DNA from: Rhizopus sp. PT2906
Lineage: Eukaryota > Mucoromycota > Mucoromycetes > Mucorales > Rhizopodaceae
Reading direction: 5' to 3'
Assembly: GCA_025529335.1 (NCBI GenBank)
Contig: JAMYHX010000025.1
Coordinates: forward strand, 1 to 64,000
DNA: 64,000 bases
Below, piece by piece: positions 43,775-56,400 of this stretch. Numbering within the stretch: position 1 is the stretch's first letter; every line of letters starts with the position of its first letter. Both the position numbers and the translations under genes were made by a program. The notes under the pieces were generated by a model, which saw only the letters and a list, made by a program, of their open reading frames with translations, was not told the DNA's origin and did no database searches.

Positions 43775-46627
43775 TATTTGGCTATCTTTTGCTAAATAGG
43801 TAATTATGTGGGACAAGTAAAGGCTAAACTGTGTTTCCAAATGTAGTATGAAATCGACCTAAAAAAGAAAAAAAAGTGATTATTTGGGAAAAAGGAGTAG
43901 GGGACCTCTATGAATAACTTCGGAGATTAAATATGCAATAATGAGGTAGGTCAGAGAATAGAAGGAATAGTAGAGTTGCACACATGTATCAGCCCTATGT
44001 ACTTGATGACTCATTTTGAAGTAAGGCAAGCATATTTGAATGAACTTTATAATGAATGTGCGTGTTTTTAGTGTGAGTATGTGAGCATGTGTGTGTGAGT
44101 GATAAATGATACAAAAATAAAAGAAATGCGATTGGTTTAGACTAAATTACATCCTGGGTTTCCCAACTCACAGTAGAGCAGTAAAAAAACCTTTTACTGG
44201 TCTCTATTGAAATCATCAGCTTATTGTAATCCCAAATATGGTTTTGCTCGTAAAGCATTCCAAATTCTACTTCATTTAATAACATTTTAGGCAACACTAA
44301 ACTAACCATTTGCTAGTTTGTAGTGCAGTTAAGGATTCAAGCACCGAAAAGCTCATCCAAATTATATTTAATCAATTTTACTCAAGACTGCCTATGAGCA
44401 TTTTTAATGCCTCGGCTGAAGACATATGTAACACAAAAGTATTGTCTAGTCAAAAAGGAAAGAACCTATTCATAGAATACGTTAATCAGTCTGTTCTTGT
44501 CTTTTCATTTTATTCAATCATGATATTATCCTAATCAATCTTAGAGTGCTACTTTCACTTAGTGTAGCTGAATCCAATGCAAAGCATTTAACCATTGATG
44601 GTACATTTATTTATGTCACTTATGATGAGGCCATCTGTTTAGACTTGGCATAGTTTTTAAGGAGGAACTGCATAAGATAACAAGAGTGGAATTATGTTGA
44701 TCATTCGACTGGTGCAAGTTCGACACAATGAAATCGTTCATTATTAAGTATAACATATCAATCATGTAAAATGATTATGAAAACACTATTTGACAATGTC
44801 TTTTCTTTACTTACTTCACAAACTTCCCTGTGTGGTCAAGGCTAGTACAAAAACCAGGACTAACAAGTCGGGCCTTCTTCAAGCTCATAGAATATTTGGT
44901 GAAATGAATTTAGTTTCAAGACAGCATATAGTCCCTCATCGCGAAAAACTTCCTTCAACACATGAAGGCTACTTTCCCTTCTTCTTTCTTCATTAATCTA
45001 GTACAGCTTCGAAGGCTCAAATCCACCGTTCTTTCCCAGACGCTCGTTCAGCTGGTCAGAAAAAAATGGTAATTCAGTTCGTCTTTAGAAGAGCATGTAT
45101 TTCCTCTCTCTCCTATAAATGCTTTGTCTGTAATGCCTGATATAGGCTTTCTTGAAACGAGGAGCTCCATGAGGCCTAGCATGGATCCTAGCTATCTTTA
45201 CTATAAAAATACAAGAGAATGCTACTTACCTGTTACTTCAAATAAGTCGACAGCAAACAAAATAGAAAGAAAAGAGATGAAGGATTTAAATGAGTTTTTA
45301 TGAGAGAATCTTATGACTGTTATTTATATGCAATGTTGTCAATATTTTTGTCATTTGATGTACGATATAGAAAGTGTATACTACAATATGATGATTTATC
45401 TCATCAAACATGTCAGTTAAGGAGCGTCACCAAAGATGTTTAAGACAATATTATAAACATAATATTATTCCTGCTGGTAGAAAAGGACGTGTCTTTTGCA
45501 GAGTTTCAGTTCGATCTCTCTTATTATGATTTAATATATTTCATGTAATCTTAAATTCTAATCGAATGATAATTACAAAAAGGCAAGACACTGTGTATTT
45601 AAATATATGGATGAAATTTCTTTAAGAGACATAGTTAATGCTATTCGTGTCGACGTATGGTGTTTAAAATTCAGCCTACCCACATCTATCCACATCTGTT
45701 TAAAGCCTACCAGAATCTATCTATAATGCAACCATCCGCAGCCACCGTTTCTTCTTGTATAGGATGTTTAAAACACACCTTTATTAGAGAATAACCAATG
45801 ACTTTTTTCTAATAAAGAGTCATGATGGCATCATATCAAGCACTATTATGCTGACTGCAAAAAGGCTTGTTTAGAAAGGATGTATGTTATATTATTGACT
45901 CATATTCTAAAGTACACTCATGCATTAATAGACTTTAAAGCTTTATATCGTTTTCTTTATCTCTCTCTTTGTAAATCATTGAGGCTATATCAACTAATGG
46001 ACATAGCTCTTGGCAAGCAAAAACAAGGCATCTGCTCTAGTTGAAGCATTATAGGTCCATTTTTATCATTTATTATTCTATACCATATATATTGACTCTT
46101 TATATACATGCTTGCCCTTTCTTAAATTACTCTTAAACATTACCAGTTCTTAAAGATGAGTTTAAATATGGAAATGGCAAAGGTGTAAACAGACTATCTA
46201 ACAACGAAGCCTATGATTGGTACATGATGATACTATTTAATCACCGATAAAAAAGGTGTACAGCGACAGTAAATGTGTAGGTGAACAGTCGTTCTAATTT
46301 TTTTTTTCTTTCTTTCTTTCTTTCCTCTACTTTTTTTATTTATGTTTGAACTTTGCAATCATTTTTAAAAGTAAAATAAACCCTTTTTTTTCCTTACAAC
46401 TCCCTTTTAATCTGTTCTTTGTTATAGGCCTTTTCTTTCTTATAAACCAATATACCGTAAGTGACAACATATTAAAAGGGAAAGAATAACATTAAAAAAG
46501 CTATATTAGAATACATAAAAGAAAAAATATACATTATATCCCCCCCTCTTTGTACATAACCTTTTATTATTCTATACACCCATTATTTCATTAACCAAGT
46601 ATACCAAAAAGTAACTTTCATACATAT
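43775..46627. other. Long intergenic region with decayed coding remnants
   Basis: 2.85 kb between two divergent genes (MADS factor and ankyrin protein). Plus-strand pieces at 44304-44534, 44560-44650 and 45005-45140 read like protein in different frames (for example NAKHLTIDGTFIYVTYDEAI, and GQKKMVIQFVFRRACISSLS followed by YKCFVCNA), broken by stops. They look like one old transposon or gene, but I cannot name it. A perfect 10-bp inverted repeat (CTTTATTAGA) lies at 45779-45788/45808-45817. Confidence 0.4.
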
Positions 46628-49105
46628 ATGCAAACAAGTAAAGAAGATACAAAATTAAATAAAGAACAAGAAAATATAGATGACGACGAAGAAGAAGATA
46701 TCGCATTCTTTAGGCAACATCATTCAAGAAAACTAAAGAGAATATCATGTTCTTCTTCACCTGAACCATTTGAGCAACAACAACAACAACAACAACGACA
46801 ACAGAAAAAAGGGAGAAAGAAGTCTATATCCAATCCCAACAAAACAGATAAAGCAGGTCGAACTAAATTGTTTTATGCTACATCTCAAGGTCACTTGAGT
46901 AGAGTAAAAGAATTGGTAGAAAATGGTGCAAATGTAAACTTTAGAGATAACGCTGGATGGACACCTCTTCACGAAGCTGCACTCAAAGGGCAGTATGAGG
47001 TTGGAAAATACTTGATAGAATGTGGAGCTGATGTCAACGCAAGAGGATTTGGACAAGATACCCCACTTCATGACGCAAGCTCTAACGGTCGAGCCGATTG
47101 TGTCCAACTCTTGGTTAATCACGGAGCAGACGTATTTGCATTGAATGAATCTAAACAAAGACCGATTGACGTGTGCGAGGACAAAGAGTGCCAAAGCATC
47201 CTAAGAGCCAAGATGAAGCAACTAGATCGTTTACTTGCTCGTGATAAAGATGGAAAATCACTTTTACACTATGCTTGTATCAACAATAAGATCGAAAGGG
47301 CAAGACATATGCTCGAACAAGGTGCGGACGTAAATGCAAAAGATAACCATGATTGGACTCCGCTTCATTTGGCCTGTTTACACGGTCATCTAGATATTGT
47401 CAAATTGCTGATTCAACAAGGTGCTGTTGTCAACATGCTTGGTTCAGAAGATATGGACACGCCTCTTCATCAAGCTAGTAAACATGGTCATAAGGAAATC
47501 GTGCTTTATCTTATCAAATCTTCAAATGCGGATGTCAACATAAAAAACAAGTACGATCAGAATCCTTATGATGTATCTGTTTCTTTTCCTCTCATCAGAC
47601 AAATCTTGACCGCTCGTATGGACGAAGTTCGTTTGGAAAAAGAAGCATGTAACGCCCTGGACGAAATCGCAAGCCGAACAGCATCCAGAAACGAACCAGA
47701 ACGTCAACTCATGACCCGCGAACAGAGAAAGATTCAGCACGTTATGCGTGTATTTGCTAATCTGGAAGGAGATGGCAAAAGAAGCTCCAGCGACGATCGA
47801 TCCTGTACGAAAAGAAAGCGTAGAAGAAAATCAGTCTCGGTTGAGAGTGAAGATACCTCGGTCATTACAAGCACTGGCAGTAGTAGTGGACATCGGAAGA
47901 AACCCAGTACGGGCACCTCGCTTGATCCGTTCAAAAAGGATACAACCGGTCGAACCAATCTTCACAAATATGCACTGCGTGGAAATAATGAAATGGTTCA
48001 AACCCTTTTGGACTTGGGCGCAGACCCCAACGAAAAGGATTACGCCGGCTGGACTCCTCTCCATGAAGCTGCGCTGCGTGGCCAGATTGATGTGATTAAG
48101 CTTTTGATCAAACACGGTGCGGATGTGAACGCGAGAGGAGGGGAAGAACTGGATACGCCTCTACACGATGCTACAGAAAACAACCATTGTGATGTTGTTG
48201 AATTGTTATTGGAAAATGGCGCCAACCCATTTGCTAAAAATGCAAGTAATTTAGAACCACTGGATATTGCAATCGAAAAGGATTTCGAGGATATAATTGT
48301 TGCATTACAGGCTGTTTCACCTGTTTATAGAAAAAGAAAAAGTCAGAGAAAGCCGATTGTTAAAACTGAAGAAGAAGATGATGATGACGATGACGATGAG
48401 AAACATAGTGAAGTCAAACATGTGAATCAGAGAAGATATGCTATTGATAACGCAGACGAATCGGACGAGCCAGCTATCAAGCGACCCAAAAAAAGAAGAA
48501 GACTGATACAAGCAGCAGACCTTGAAAAGAGCAGTCAATATTCGCGTCCCAAAGAAAAGATCCGCGTCAAGATAGAAGAAGAAGAAGAAGAAGGAGAAAG
48601 CGATAAATGGCCATGTATTTCAAACAAGAAACGCTATACAGATGATGCCAAGCGTACCGACTCACGCTCACCTATTCCCACACCTCCACCTGAACCATGG
48701 CTCAAGCAACGAGAGGACTCTCAGCGCTACTCACTGCTTTATTCAATACAACTATCCAGAAATGATTTTTATGTTATTGATCTTCAGATGTGTCTATTTC
48801 TAGGCATCGGCACAACCAAGAAATTCTGGAATACACATCCTGAACTTCCCAAGCTATCCGTTACTCTTGAACAAAAACGTAAACTGTGGCAGTCGTTCAA
48901 GCCTTTGCTTACTGGGGAAGATTTAGACACTTTTCTAGCGAGAGAGCTTTATTTTATCGATTTTGATGATGCGATGAACATAATCAAAAGCGACCAGAAC
49001 TGTGCGGCTCAGAATGTAGTCACTGTGACTCTAGATATAAATCCTGCACAGCATAAAAGACTTCCTCCCAAAGTGTTGTGGAAAACAAAGTATGGCTATT
49101 CTTAG
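46628..49105 (+). CDS. Ankyrin-repeat nuclear protein, Hos4-like
   Basis: Single-exon 825-aa protein. Acidic, Gln-rich N-terminus; ankyrin block 1 at about residues 70-320 (WTPLHEAALKGQYEVGKYLI, DTPLHDAS, WTPLHLACLHGHLDIVKLLI); basic linker; ankyrin block 2 at about 435-570 (WTPLHEAALRGQIDVIKLLI); basic/acidic low-complexity region with likely nuclear signals (KRPKKRRR); conserved C-terminal domain (about 690-825). Two ankyrin blocks in a basic nuclear protein resemble Hos4, a subunit of the Set3 histone deacetylase complex. That match is by architecture only. A 2.5-kb gene with no intron stands out among intron-rich neighbours. Confidence 0.75.
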   Translation: MQTSKEDTKLNKEQENIDDDEEEDIAFFRQHHSRKLKRISCSSSPEPFEQQQQQQQRQQKKGRKKSISNPNKTDKAGRTKLFYATSQGHLSRVKELVENGANVNFRDNAGWTPLHEAALKGQYEVGKYLIECGADVNARGFGQDTPLHDASSNGRADCVQLLVNHGADVFALNESKQRPIDVCEDKECQSILRAKMKQLDRLLARDKDGKSLLHYACINNKIERARHMLEQGADVNAKDNHDWTPLHLACLHGHLDIVKLLIQQGAVVNMLGSEDMDTPLHQASKHGHKEIVLYLIKSSNADVNIKNKYDQNPYDVSVSFPLIRQILTARMDEVRLEKEACNALDEIASRTASRNEPERQLMTREQRKIQHVMRVFANLEGDGKRSSSDDRSCTKRKRRRKSVSVESEDTSVITSTGSSSGHRKKPSTGTSLDPFKKDTTGRTNLHKYALRGNNEMVQTLLDLGADPNEKDYAGWTPLHEAALRGQIDVIKLLIKHGADVNARGGEELDTPLHDATENNHCDVVELLLENGANPFAKNASNLEPLDIAIEKDFEDIIVALQAVSPVYRKRKSQRKPIVKTEEEDDDDDDDEKHSEVKHVNQRRYAIDNADESDEPAIKRPKKRRRLIQAADLEKSSQYSRPKEKIRVKIEEEEEEGESDKWPCISNKKRYTDDAKRTDSRSPIPTPPPEPWLKQREDSQRYSLLYSIQLSRNDFYVIDLQMCLFLGIGTTKKFWNTHPELPKLSVTLEQKRKLWQSFKPLLTGEDLDTFLARELYFIDFDDAMNIIKSDQNCAAQNVVTVTLDINPAQHKRLPPKVLWKTKYGYS

Positions 49106-49223
49106 ATTTTTATACCCTTTTTTCTTTTAAAAATGCAGCATGACAGATGTAAATATTCTTGCATTATTAGCTTTGTATATTTTGTATTCAGTAAAAAAAT
49201 AAAATGCTGAAGACTGAACAACT

Positions 49224-50164
49224 TTACATCTTGTAAACACGGTCTTGAATGTAACCAAGACTATAAAAGTGTAAGCACAATGTGATAAGATGACATGAAA
49301 CTTACCTTTTCAAGAAACCTCTCAAGGTGCCTTGACTCTTATCAGGGTTCTTGTCACCACTAATGGCTTCCATCAGAGGAGGAGGACCACAGACAAAGAT
49401 GATTGAATCTTCTACATCAGGATGATGGAAGGACTGTTGGATCAAGTCTTGAGTGATAAAACCCTTTGGACCTGACCAGTTTTCAGGAGCACGTTCGAGG
49501 ACATGAATCACCTTGAAACGGTCAGGGTAGTCTCTCTGGTAACCTTCTAATTCATCTCTAAACAGTATATCGCGTTCTTCTTGATTACCAAAGAGCAATG
49601 TGACCTTGGTGTTCTTATAAGGCGACTCCGTGCTAAATATTTTGCGTAACAATTGCAGCTAAAGAAAGTCAAGATGATTAAAGAATAGGTTGAGATTATA
49701 CCATTTTGTATGACATTACCATAGGTGTGATGCCAGTACCACCTTATCGAAATAATAAGTTATTCAGTCATCAAGTGCGTATAATAATTACCTGCAACCA
49801 TGCCAACGTACTCCACTGGCTTATTTTCCCACTTATATTTTTCAAAGGGTCCCTTGATGTCGATGGTATCGCCTACCTTGAGCGAGTGAACGTGACGGCT
49901 CATGTTGCCTTGAGGATAGTCCTTGATAACAAAGTCAACGTGCCCTTCAGCAGCTTCTACTGATGTAGGTGTGTATGGACGAACAACCTCTTCGCTCTTG
50001 CCATCTTTTGTGATATGGCTTCTAAAAAGCACACAGGAGGCAACAGGCAACCCTGCAACGTCGGTTGATTTGGGAAGCTTAAAGCGGAAGAGCGAAACAT
50101 TATGATTAATGCGCACAATCTTTTCTAGTGTAAAAGGACGAAATTCTGATGGAGAAAAAACCAT
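49224..50164 (-). CDS. CBR1: NADH-cytochrome b5 reductase
   Basis: 261 aa from four exons (49792-50164, 49720-49742, 49306-49658, 49224-49260; frame closes). FAD/NADH flavoprotein passing electrons to cytochrome b5 for lipid desaturation and sterol synthesis. FAD site RPYTPTS (about 65-71), GNMSRHVHSLKVGD, NADH site GGTGITPM (split by a 23-nt exon), FVCGPPPLMEAISG and the C-terminal LGYIQDRVYKM. The usual N-terminal membrane anchor is absent: the start MVFSPSEFRPFTL sits at the beginning of the FAD domain, so this is either a soluble form or an upstream exon was missed. Confidence 0.92.
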
Positions 50165-51129
50165 GGTCTTGAATACGTGTCTGAGAATCTTGGAGGTAGT
50201 AATAAAAAGAAAGAAAAGAGGTACATTAAAGGTGGGAAAAGCCTACGCTTTGAACTGTAAATGCTGTCCAATAATGTTTCGATCAAATAAACAGCATCTA
50301 ATCTCCGTCAACGAAAGTCTAAAAGTGTCTGTTGTTAAGTATGATGACGTCTAAAGCGTTGTCATCAAACGTATGAGCACCTTGTTCTGCAAGCATTACG
50401 ATGATAAAACTAGTGTACAGCTATGGCTCAAATTGCTTGAGAGAAGAAAAGATTAATAAAAACCTGTTTCGTACGACATATTGATGAAGAATGGCGTATT
50501 GACTTGGCTCAAAAAGACTGGCATTTCCTTCAGCAAGTTCAATGGCTTTATTGTCATTGAAAGTTCTATGACCAATAAATGTATCCTCAGTTGCTTCATT
50601 ATCAACATACTTCATGCGTTTGGCTGTAGTAACTATGTAATCAAATTAGAAGGAGAGGATCAAGATGTTCTGCAGTTTGTTCAGCATGTTATTATACAAG
50701 TGGAAGCATGATACTCTATAATGACATACTGAGCTCAAGAATTCAAGGCATGAGCCACTCCTTGCGATGGAGGATAATCAACAGTTTCAGTATTTAAACA
50801 GTAACGTTTGTTCTCAAGGCCACTCCATTAACAAAGAAGGTTTAATGTGTTTAGTGATATTATTTCACAAATAATAAGCATGAATTAAGATATCATGGTG
50901 CACGTAATATATTTGTGATTACGGCATAATACGACTTGCATTGCCGTTTTTACAATAATAACGCATTAAACTATCATATTGTATACATAATCAATGTGTT
51001 GCTGATAACAGCAGCATTTCTCAAATATTCTAATCGTTAATTGTCGACGTTTGCTTTATTTGAGTTAACAAGCGTACCAAGCCAATAAATGCAACATGAC
51101 CATACTATTAGAAGAGTTGAGAGCTCATA
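50165..51129. other. Reductase upstream region and an ORF fragment
   Basis: Minus-strand ORF at 50421-50615 (MKYVDNEATEDTFIGHRTFN...) extends upstream to about 50640 (YIVTTAKR) without a good start. Protein-like but not recognised; possibly a transposon or gene relic. Otherwise no gene. Confidence 0.35.
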
Positions 51130-53465
51130 TATTAATGTTGTCAAAGACTTCATTTATCCTGGAGCAAACAGTGTATTTGTGATGTTTGGCCACTTCAGAT
51201 TGCATTTTATAATACATGTTTTCCTCTGCTTCGTTCTTGGTGTACCTGATTGCAAACAAAATCGTCTTCAATTCCCAAACATTTATCGAATCTTCTTTTT
51301 CTGCCTCGGACCAGAAGCCATAGATTATTATTGATTCCGAACTTATTCCCCATCCTGAGTCGGAAGTATCTACGTAAATGGTGGATTCTGGCTTTGGCAG
51401 TTCTTCCAGTTTGCTGTTTTCTGTGCGTATGGGCAACCCATTTCGTTTTGAACTCATCGTCAGCCACCATTCTAGTTCCCGTTGTGAATCTGGAGACAAT
51501 TGGCATGAAGCTTCCCAGTTCTGTCGTTGTTGGCCTAGGCTCCTGGCTAGGTCCCTTTGAAGAAATCGTACATGTAGGAGCGCATCTCCCATCGCTGGAA
51601 TCATTGCGGTAATTTTTCCAATCAAACTTGCCAGCCAACGGCATGGCTTCTTCGTCAGTGACTTCAACAATTGTTTGACACGACTTGTTAGTTTCTCCAT
51701 CTTTGTAGTAGGGATCGAGATAGTCATTGTCTTCGTGTTGAATTGGAAACCTAAGAAGTTTGTATCTTCTTCGGTATAAGCTTGCTTTTGGAATAATTGA
51801 TGATGAATCCTAGCTTGTTCGGGTGAGTTAACGTCGTCTGAACATTCTTGTACATTTCGTCCTTCGTTCTTGCTAATAGACAAATATCGTCTAAGCAGTA
51901 CACTGTTCGAATGCCTTGAATTCTTAATAATTCTATCACAAAACTCATGAGTTTGGAGAAAACTCTCGACGCAACACTCATGCCAAAGGGTAGAGACTTG
52001 TATTGGTAAACCGTACCATGGTGAAGGAAAAAACAAGTATTGGCGCGATTCCAGATGTATAGGAACCATCGTGTAGGCATCCTTGAGATCGATTTTGCAC
52101 ATCCAGTCTCCCGCTTCTATCAAGTCTCGCAGGATAGGCACACTTTCCATCTTGAAATGTTGACACTGTATAAATTGATTTATTCTTTGACAATTCAGGA
52201 TAGGGCGTACCTTGTCCTTTTCTCTCACAACAAACATCTGCGATAAGGAGTCTTGGTTCTGCGTGGGAGACCTTTCGATGATGTCTGAGTTCAAGAACTG
52301 ATCGACTGCCTTGTCCGCCTCCATTTGGTCGTCGATGGATAGACGAAGAGATTTGGCCTTATGGCTATCGATGTTTTGTCATTTAAGTCCATTGCTGGTA
52401 GAAGTGCTGCAGGCGACCCCAGGGGAAATACCGTCCGTTGGTATCGAGTAATGCGCTGTCATCTCTTGATTCGCGCGTGCTAGGTCGCCTGGGCGTTGCT
52501 CCATCTTTATTGAGCTGTTGTGGAGCTGCCGGGATGGTTGTTGTTCCCCCCCCGGCTGCTTTGGTTGGTACTTGGGCTTGCCAAAAAAAATGATTTTGTC
52601 GTCCTTTATGGTGAGTTTGCATGCCGGCTCTTCCATAACCTCGTCCTCGTTGTTGACCTCCTGGCGTTGTTGCTCTTTGAAGAATCGCTTCTTCATACCT
52701 AGCTTGCTTAATTCTTTCGACAGTTTCGACATCGAAAGCCATGTCCTTGTCTTCGTCGTCTTTATCTTCCAAGTATCTGACACTTGTGGGAAGGCGTAAT
52801 GCTTTTGTGGATATATCTCGTGCTTCTTCGTCCATTTTCTTCCCGCTGATATATTCGTAGACTGAGAGGCGTGGGATTTTTTCAAGGATCTCCGATAATT
52901 ATTGGAAGACTTCCTCTGATCCTCCTCGATCGATGACAAACTTGGGATTTTGGAAAATCTAGGCTGCTGCTTTTCCAGCTGTTCTAAGTCGCTCCGCATC
53001 TTTATACTTGTAGCTAACAACGGTATGTGCGTCCAAGTTGAATTTTTTGAGATTAGCGATGAAGATCTTGTTGGTCCTTCCAGATCTTGTCCAGTTTCCT
53101 CCTTCATAATTGACTGTCCTCCGTTGAAACTTCTTAATGTTGTCCTTAAGTTCAATCTTGGGAGTGTCTTCCATGTCCTCGAGGATCTTATCGGGTAACA
53201 GATAGGAATCTCTCTCACGTCTGTCTCTTTCGAGCTTGAGAGATCTACTGAGCTCAAGGAGCTCCACAATTTGCTCCTGTGTGAATTCACTGATATTCAT
53301 GAAATCTTAGTACCACAGTGCGCGGCTTAGAAAGAAATAAGGAAATAGACAATAGAAAAATTTATTAATTATATTACTGAAAATAAAACGTGGTCTGGAA
53401 AGCTTATTACCACATTCGAAGTTGAATCGGAGTCAACCACGATTGGGATAAGTATACCTCCCAAT
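51130..53465 (-). mobile_element. DIRS-type retroelement, second copy, 3' half lost
   Basis: Minus-strand relative of the element at 8685. Its 5' end (about 53465 down to 53310) has the same tip and terminal repeat: GTGGTAATAAGCTTTCC, TTTTCAGTAATATA and TTTCTAAGCCGCGCA. A gag-like ORF starts at 53300 (ATG), then reverse transcriptase to about 51230, where homology ends inside RNase H. The tyrosine recombinase, internal complementary region and right repeat are missing. It keeps the half that the first copy lost. Confidence 0.8.
51230..53300 (-). pseudogene. DIRS gag-like ORF and reverse transcriptase (frameshifted)
   Basis: Gag-like start MNISEFTQEQIVELLELSRS (compare MSDCGLTEAQIIELT at 8847), ending in a stop at 52959 and continuing in another frame to 52383 with an Arg/Gly-rich end (QQRGRGYGRAG). 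The RT reads VRPILNCQRINQFIQC, MCKIDLKDAYTMVPIHLES, the catalytic YCLDDICLLAR (YxDD form), then the thumb FLGFQFNTKTMTISIP and RNase H start IYVDTSDSGWGIS. At least one frame change lies within the RT (about 51850-52000). Not functional. Confidence 0.8.
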
Positions 53466-56400
53466 TTAAAACAGGTTGTGCCAAAAGATCTCTGCCAATA
53501 AAGTTGCATTTATAGTTTCGGGAAATGATATGTTCCCAAAATAGGGATAGTTCTATCCCTTATTTAGTGTTACCCCGTCTACATGCATGACTTCCAGCTT
53601 TGTAAAACGATGGATGTGCCACAGGATCGACTAAGTTAGAGTTGATTTAGAGTGGATTCAACTTTTTTCTGACCAATCAAAAATTCCCAGTGCATTCAAC
53701 CTTTTTTGTGCACAGCACCACAAGCACTAGAAAATGGGCCAATGCTACTAGCGCTTCTTCTAGGTACTGCATGTAAGGCTGTCTAATGGAATATCCTTTG
53801 ATGTATGATATACATTTAACATAAATACACTTGAATTGACCTTGTTGGTCAAGCCGATAACATAAAAATAAAATAAATAAGCATTTCTTTTTTTATCTCT
53901 TTCTTCTTGAAAAGAAACAAAACAAGATGGTGAAAAGTTTTGTTGGACGACATCATAGGTAATGGATAGAGGTAGCGCCCGTAGAGTTAATCTAACTTCT
54001 GGTGTATTTTCTGGTGTATGTAGTGTTCACCTTATTCAAAATCAAACATAGGTCAGAGTGTATTACCAACGTGTCTAAATGTACGAAAATCAAAACCGGA
54101 GGAGTCGATATCCTGTTTGTATCGAATAGAACGATAAAAAAAAATGCTTTTTGTGCGAGAATAAGAAAGAATGTGCCTCGCACATTGAAATAATGTCAGT
54201 CGAAAAAGAACTTGCAGCAAAGACTTTTGACAATTCAATCATGGACAAAGAGATTTCGTCCTGAATACATAAATCATTTAGAGGTGATAACTGGCCTGTG
54301 GCACGGGTGCACATTTAAAATCATCGTCACGAAAGCCGTTTTGGGAACAACTTCCGTCTTTGAAGGTAATAATGCGCATCTATATAACAATAATTGTGTA
54401 GATTGGATAAACATTTCGTTTTTTTTAGAGGGAAGTTATTGTTAAATTATACAAGATTTAACAAATCAACAGCGCAACCAGCATTTTTGCTTTGGATACA
54501 CATTCCTCCCTCAGATCTCAGCTTCTAATATATAGAGAAAGCTCTGTAGGACCCAACGATGAAGGAGATAGACAAAGTATCGATGAAATGATCCAAAGTG
54601 AGCGTCAAAAAAAAACGTTGGATATGTCGTACATGTTAAACATATAATCTCGATAAAGACACAATGAGCTTATCCGGTGATAATAATACAATTCTGAGCA
54701 TTAAATAAATTGCCTTTTATATCTTCATCATCAAAAAGCGCTTCTGTTGAATCATACGATGTAATGAGAGTGTTGGTGAAGACGAAGCGTGACATACAAT
54801 ACAGAGGACTACAGTTGATCCCCTGTCCTTCCTTTTAAATAAGCTTCACGCTAATAAACCGTGCTCTTCTCAAACCAGAGCATTTTTATCCTCAAGTCCA
54901 GAGGGGCTTTTACACCTCGAACTGCTCTGGACAAAAACGATGCACTAAAAACATCACGTGTCCCTTATGGTCTTTGTATTATAGATAATCTTTAAACGTA
55001 TCACCAGAAATGGTAAATGGCTGTTCTAGAAACGACGTGCTCGTGTTTTCATTATCTCAGCCAGTGTTTTAATATATTATGAACATTCTGTAGCTTATTC
55101 CCTAAAGTCGTAACAAAAATGACAAATGTCTTGACCTAAGGTGAAAACAATCTATTACTTCGCTAAAGAATTGATGGCTAAGCACTCAAATGTTACCAAA
55201 ATGGTGGCGTAGAGTGCCTTCATGAGTCATTTAGAGTGATTATTGAGTGGTTTATTCGTTACCTGTAGAGTTTTCTCTTTTCATATATTTCTCAGCTGCC
55301 TTTAGAGTTATCCATTAAGGCCAATCGGAAGATGCTAGTATAAACAACCATATTAATAAGAGCAGATCCCAAAATAACCTTGGTAAAAAAAAAAAAAGCA
55401 AAAAGCACTAGAAAAAGTACAGAAAAATGATACATCCAGCGGTTTAGCAGTAAGTAATAGCAATTCTTTTCTTTATTCCTGATTTAAGATGTTTTGAAAG
55501 AAGAGAATAACTGCAAGTGATGTAGCTGACAAGAATTGATCGAATGTTTACAGCAGCAATGACATCTTTGTGACACACCTATTGCCTGGTATTTGCTTTA
55601 CTTAACAGCTATTTAGAAAGCCACTCCTACTGTTCACTGAAGGCCTTGGTGTATAGTTATAATGAGTACTAGCGAGGTTTTACCTTGGAGTTAATACGTG
55701 AATAATAAATGTCAAGATAATCAACTTAAAATTTAAAAACATTGTATGTACCATAAATATGCTTGCGTCATATTGCTCATACATTGAGAACCTACAACTG
55801 TGAAAGTGGTTTCCAAGCTGAATGATGTAATCAGAAGAAATATTCCAGCACATCAAATTAAGATTCATATATTTCTTAAGTTTCAAGAGTGTGAGTATAA
55901 TGAGGTTACAAATGTTCATAAATGATATTAAAAGAATTATAGACGGATGTTGCTTGATCTGAGTTATAAGTCTAGCATTGGCTATTTTTGGTCTCGTCAA
56001 AGCCATAAAACGTTGACTTGTAATCATGATGAGGTCATCTATAGTCGGTCTTTCCTCCCCCTTTTTTTTTCTTTGGTAAGGGTCTTGTTTCCCTTTGGAT
56101 AAAAAATAGTCCTGAATTAGTCATAGATTACTAATTTAGTTTTTTAAATAGGGGGAAAAGCAATAAAACCTTCCCAGTTCGAAAGAGGGCGAATCGGATA
56201 TACAAATATACGAAGTGTAACCCGAATTTCTGGATAAAAGGAAATAAGTATAAAAAAAGGGGATCGCCTTACTATGGTAACGGCTACCGTGTGTAACCAG
56301 ATAAGAGCTAATTTTTAGAATCGTATCATTTTAAGAATAAAATTTTTTACAATGCATCCTAGTTACACGATATGTGGTGACACCTATTGTGTGAATTCAT

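Noticed and set aside
44790..45150. Fanzor/TnpB-like nuclease from the KCFVCN cysteine pair
   Set aside because: Only one Cys pair is present and no RuvC-type motifs could be read; left as an unidentified remnant.
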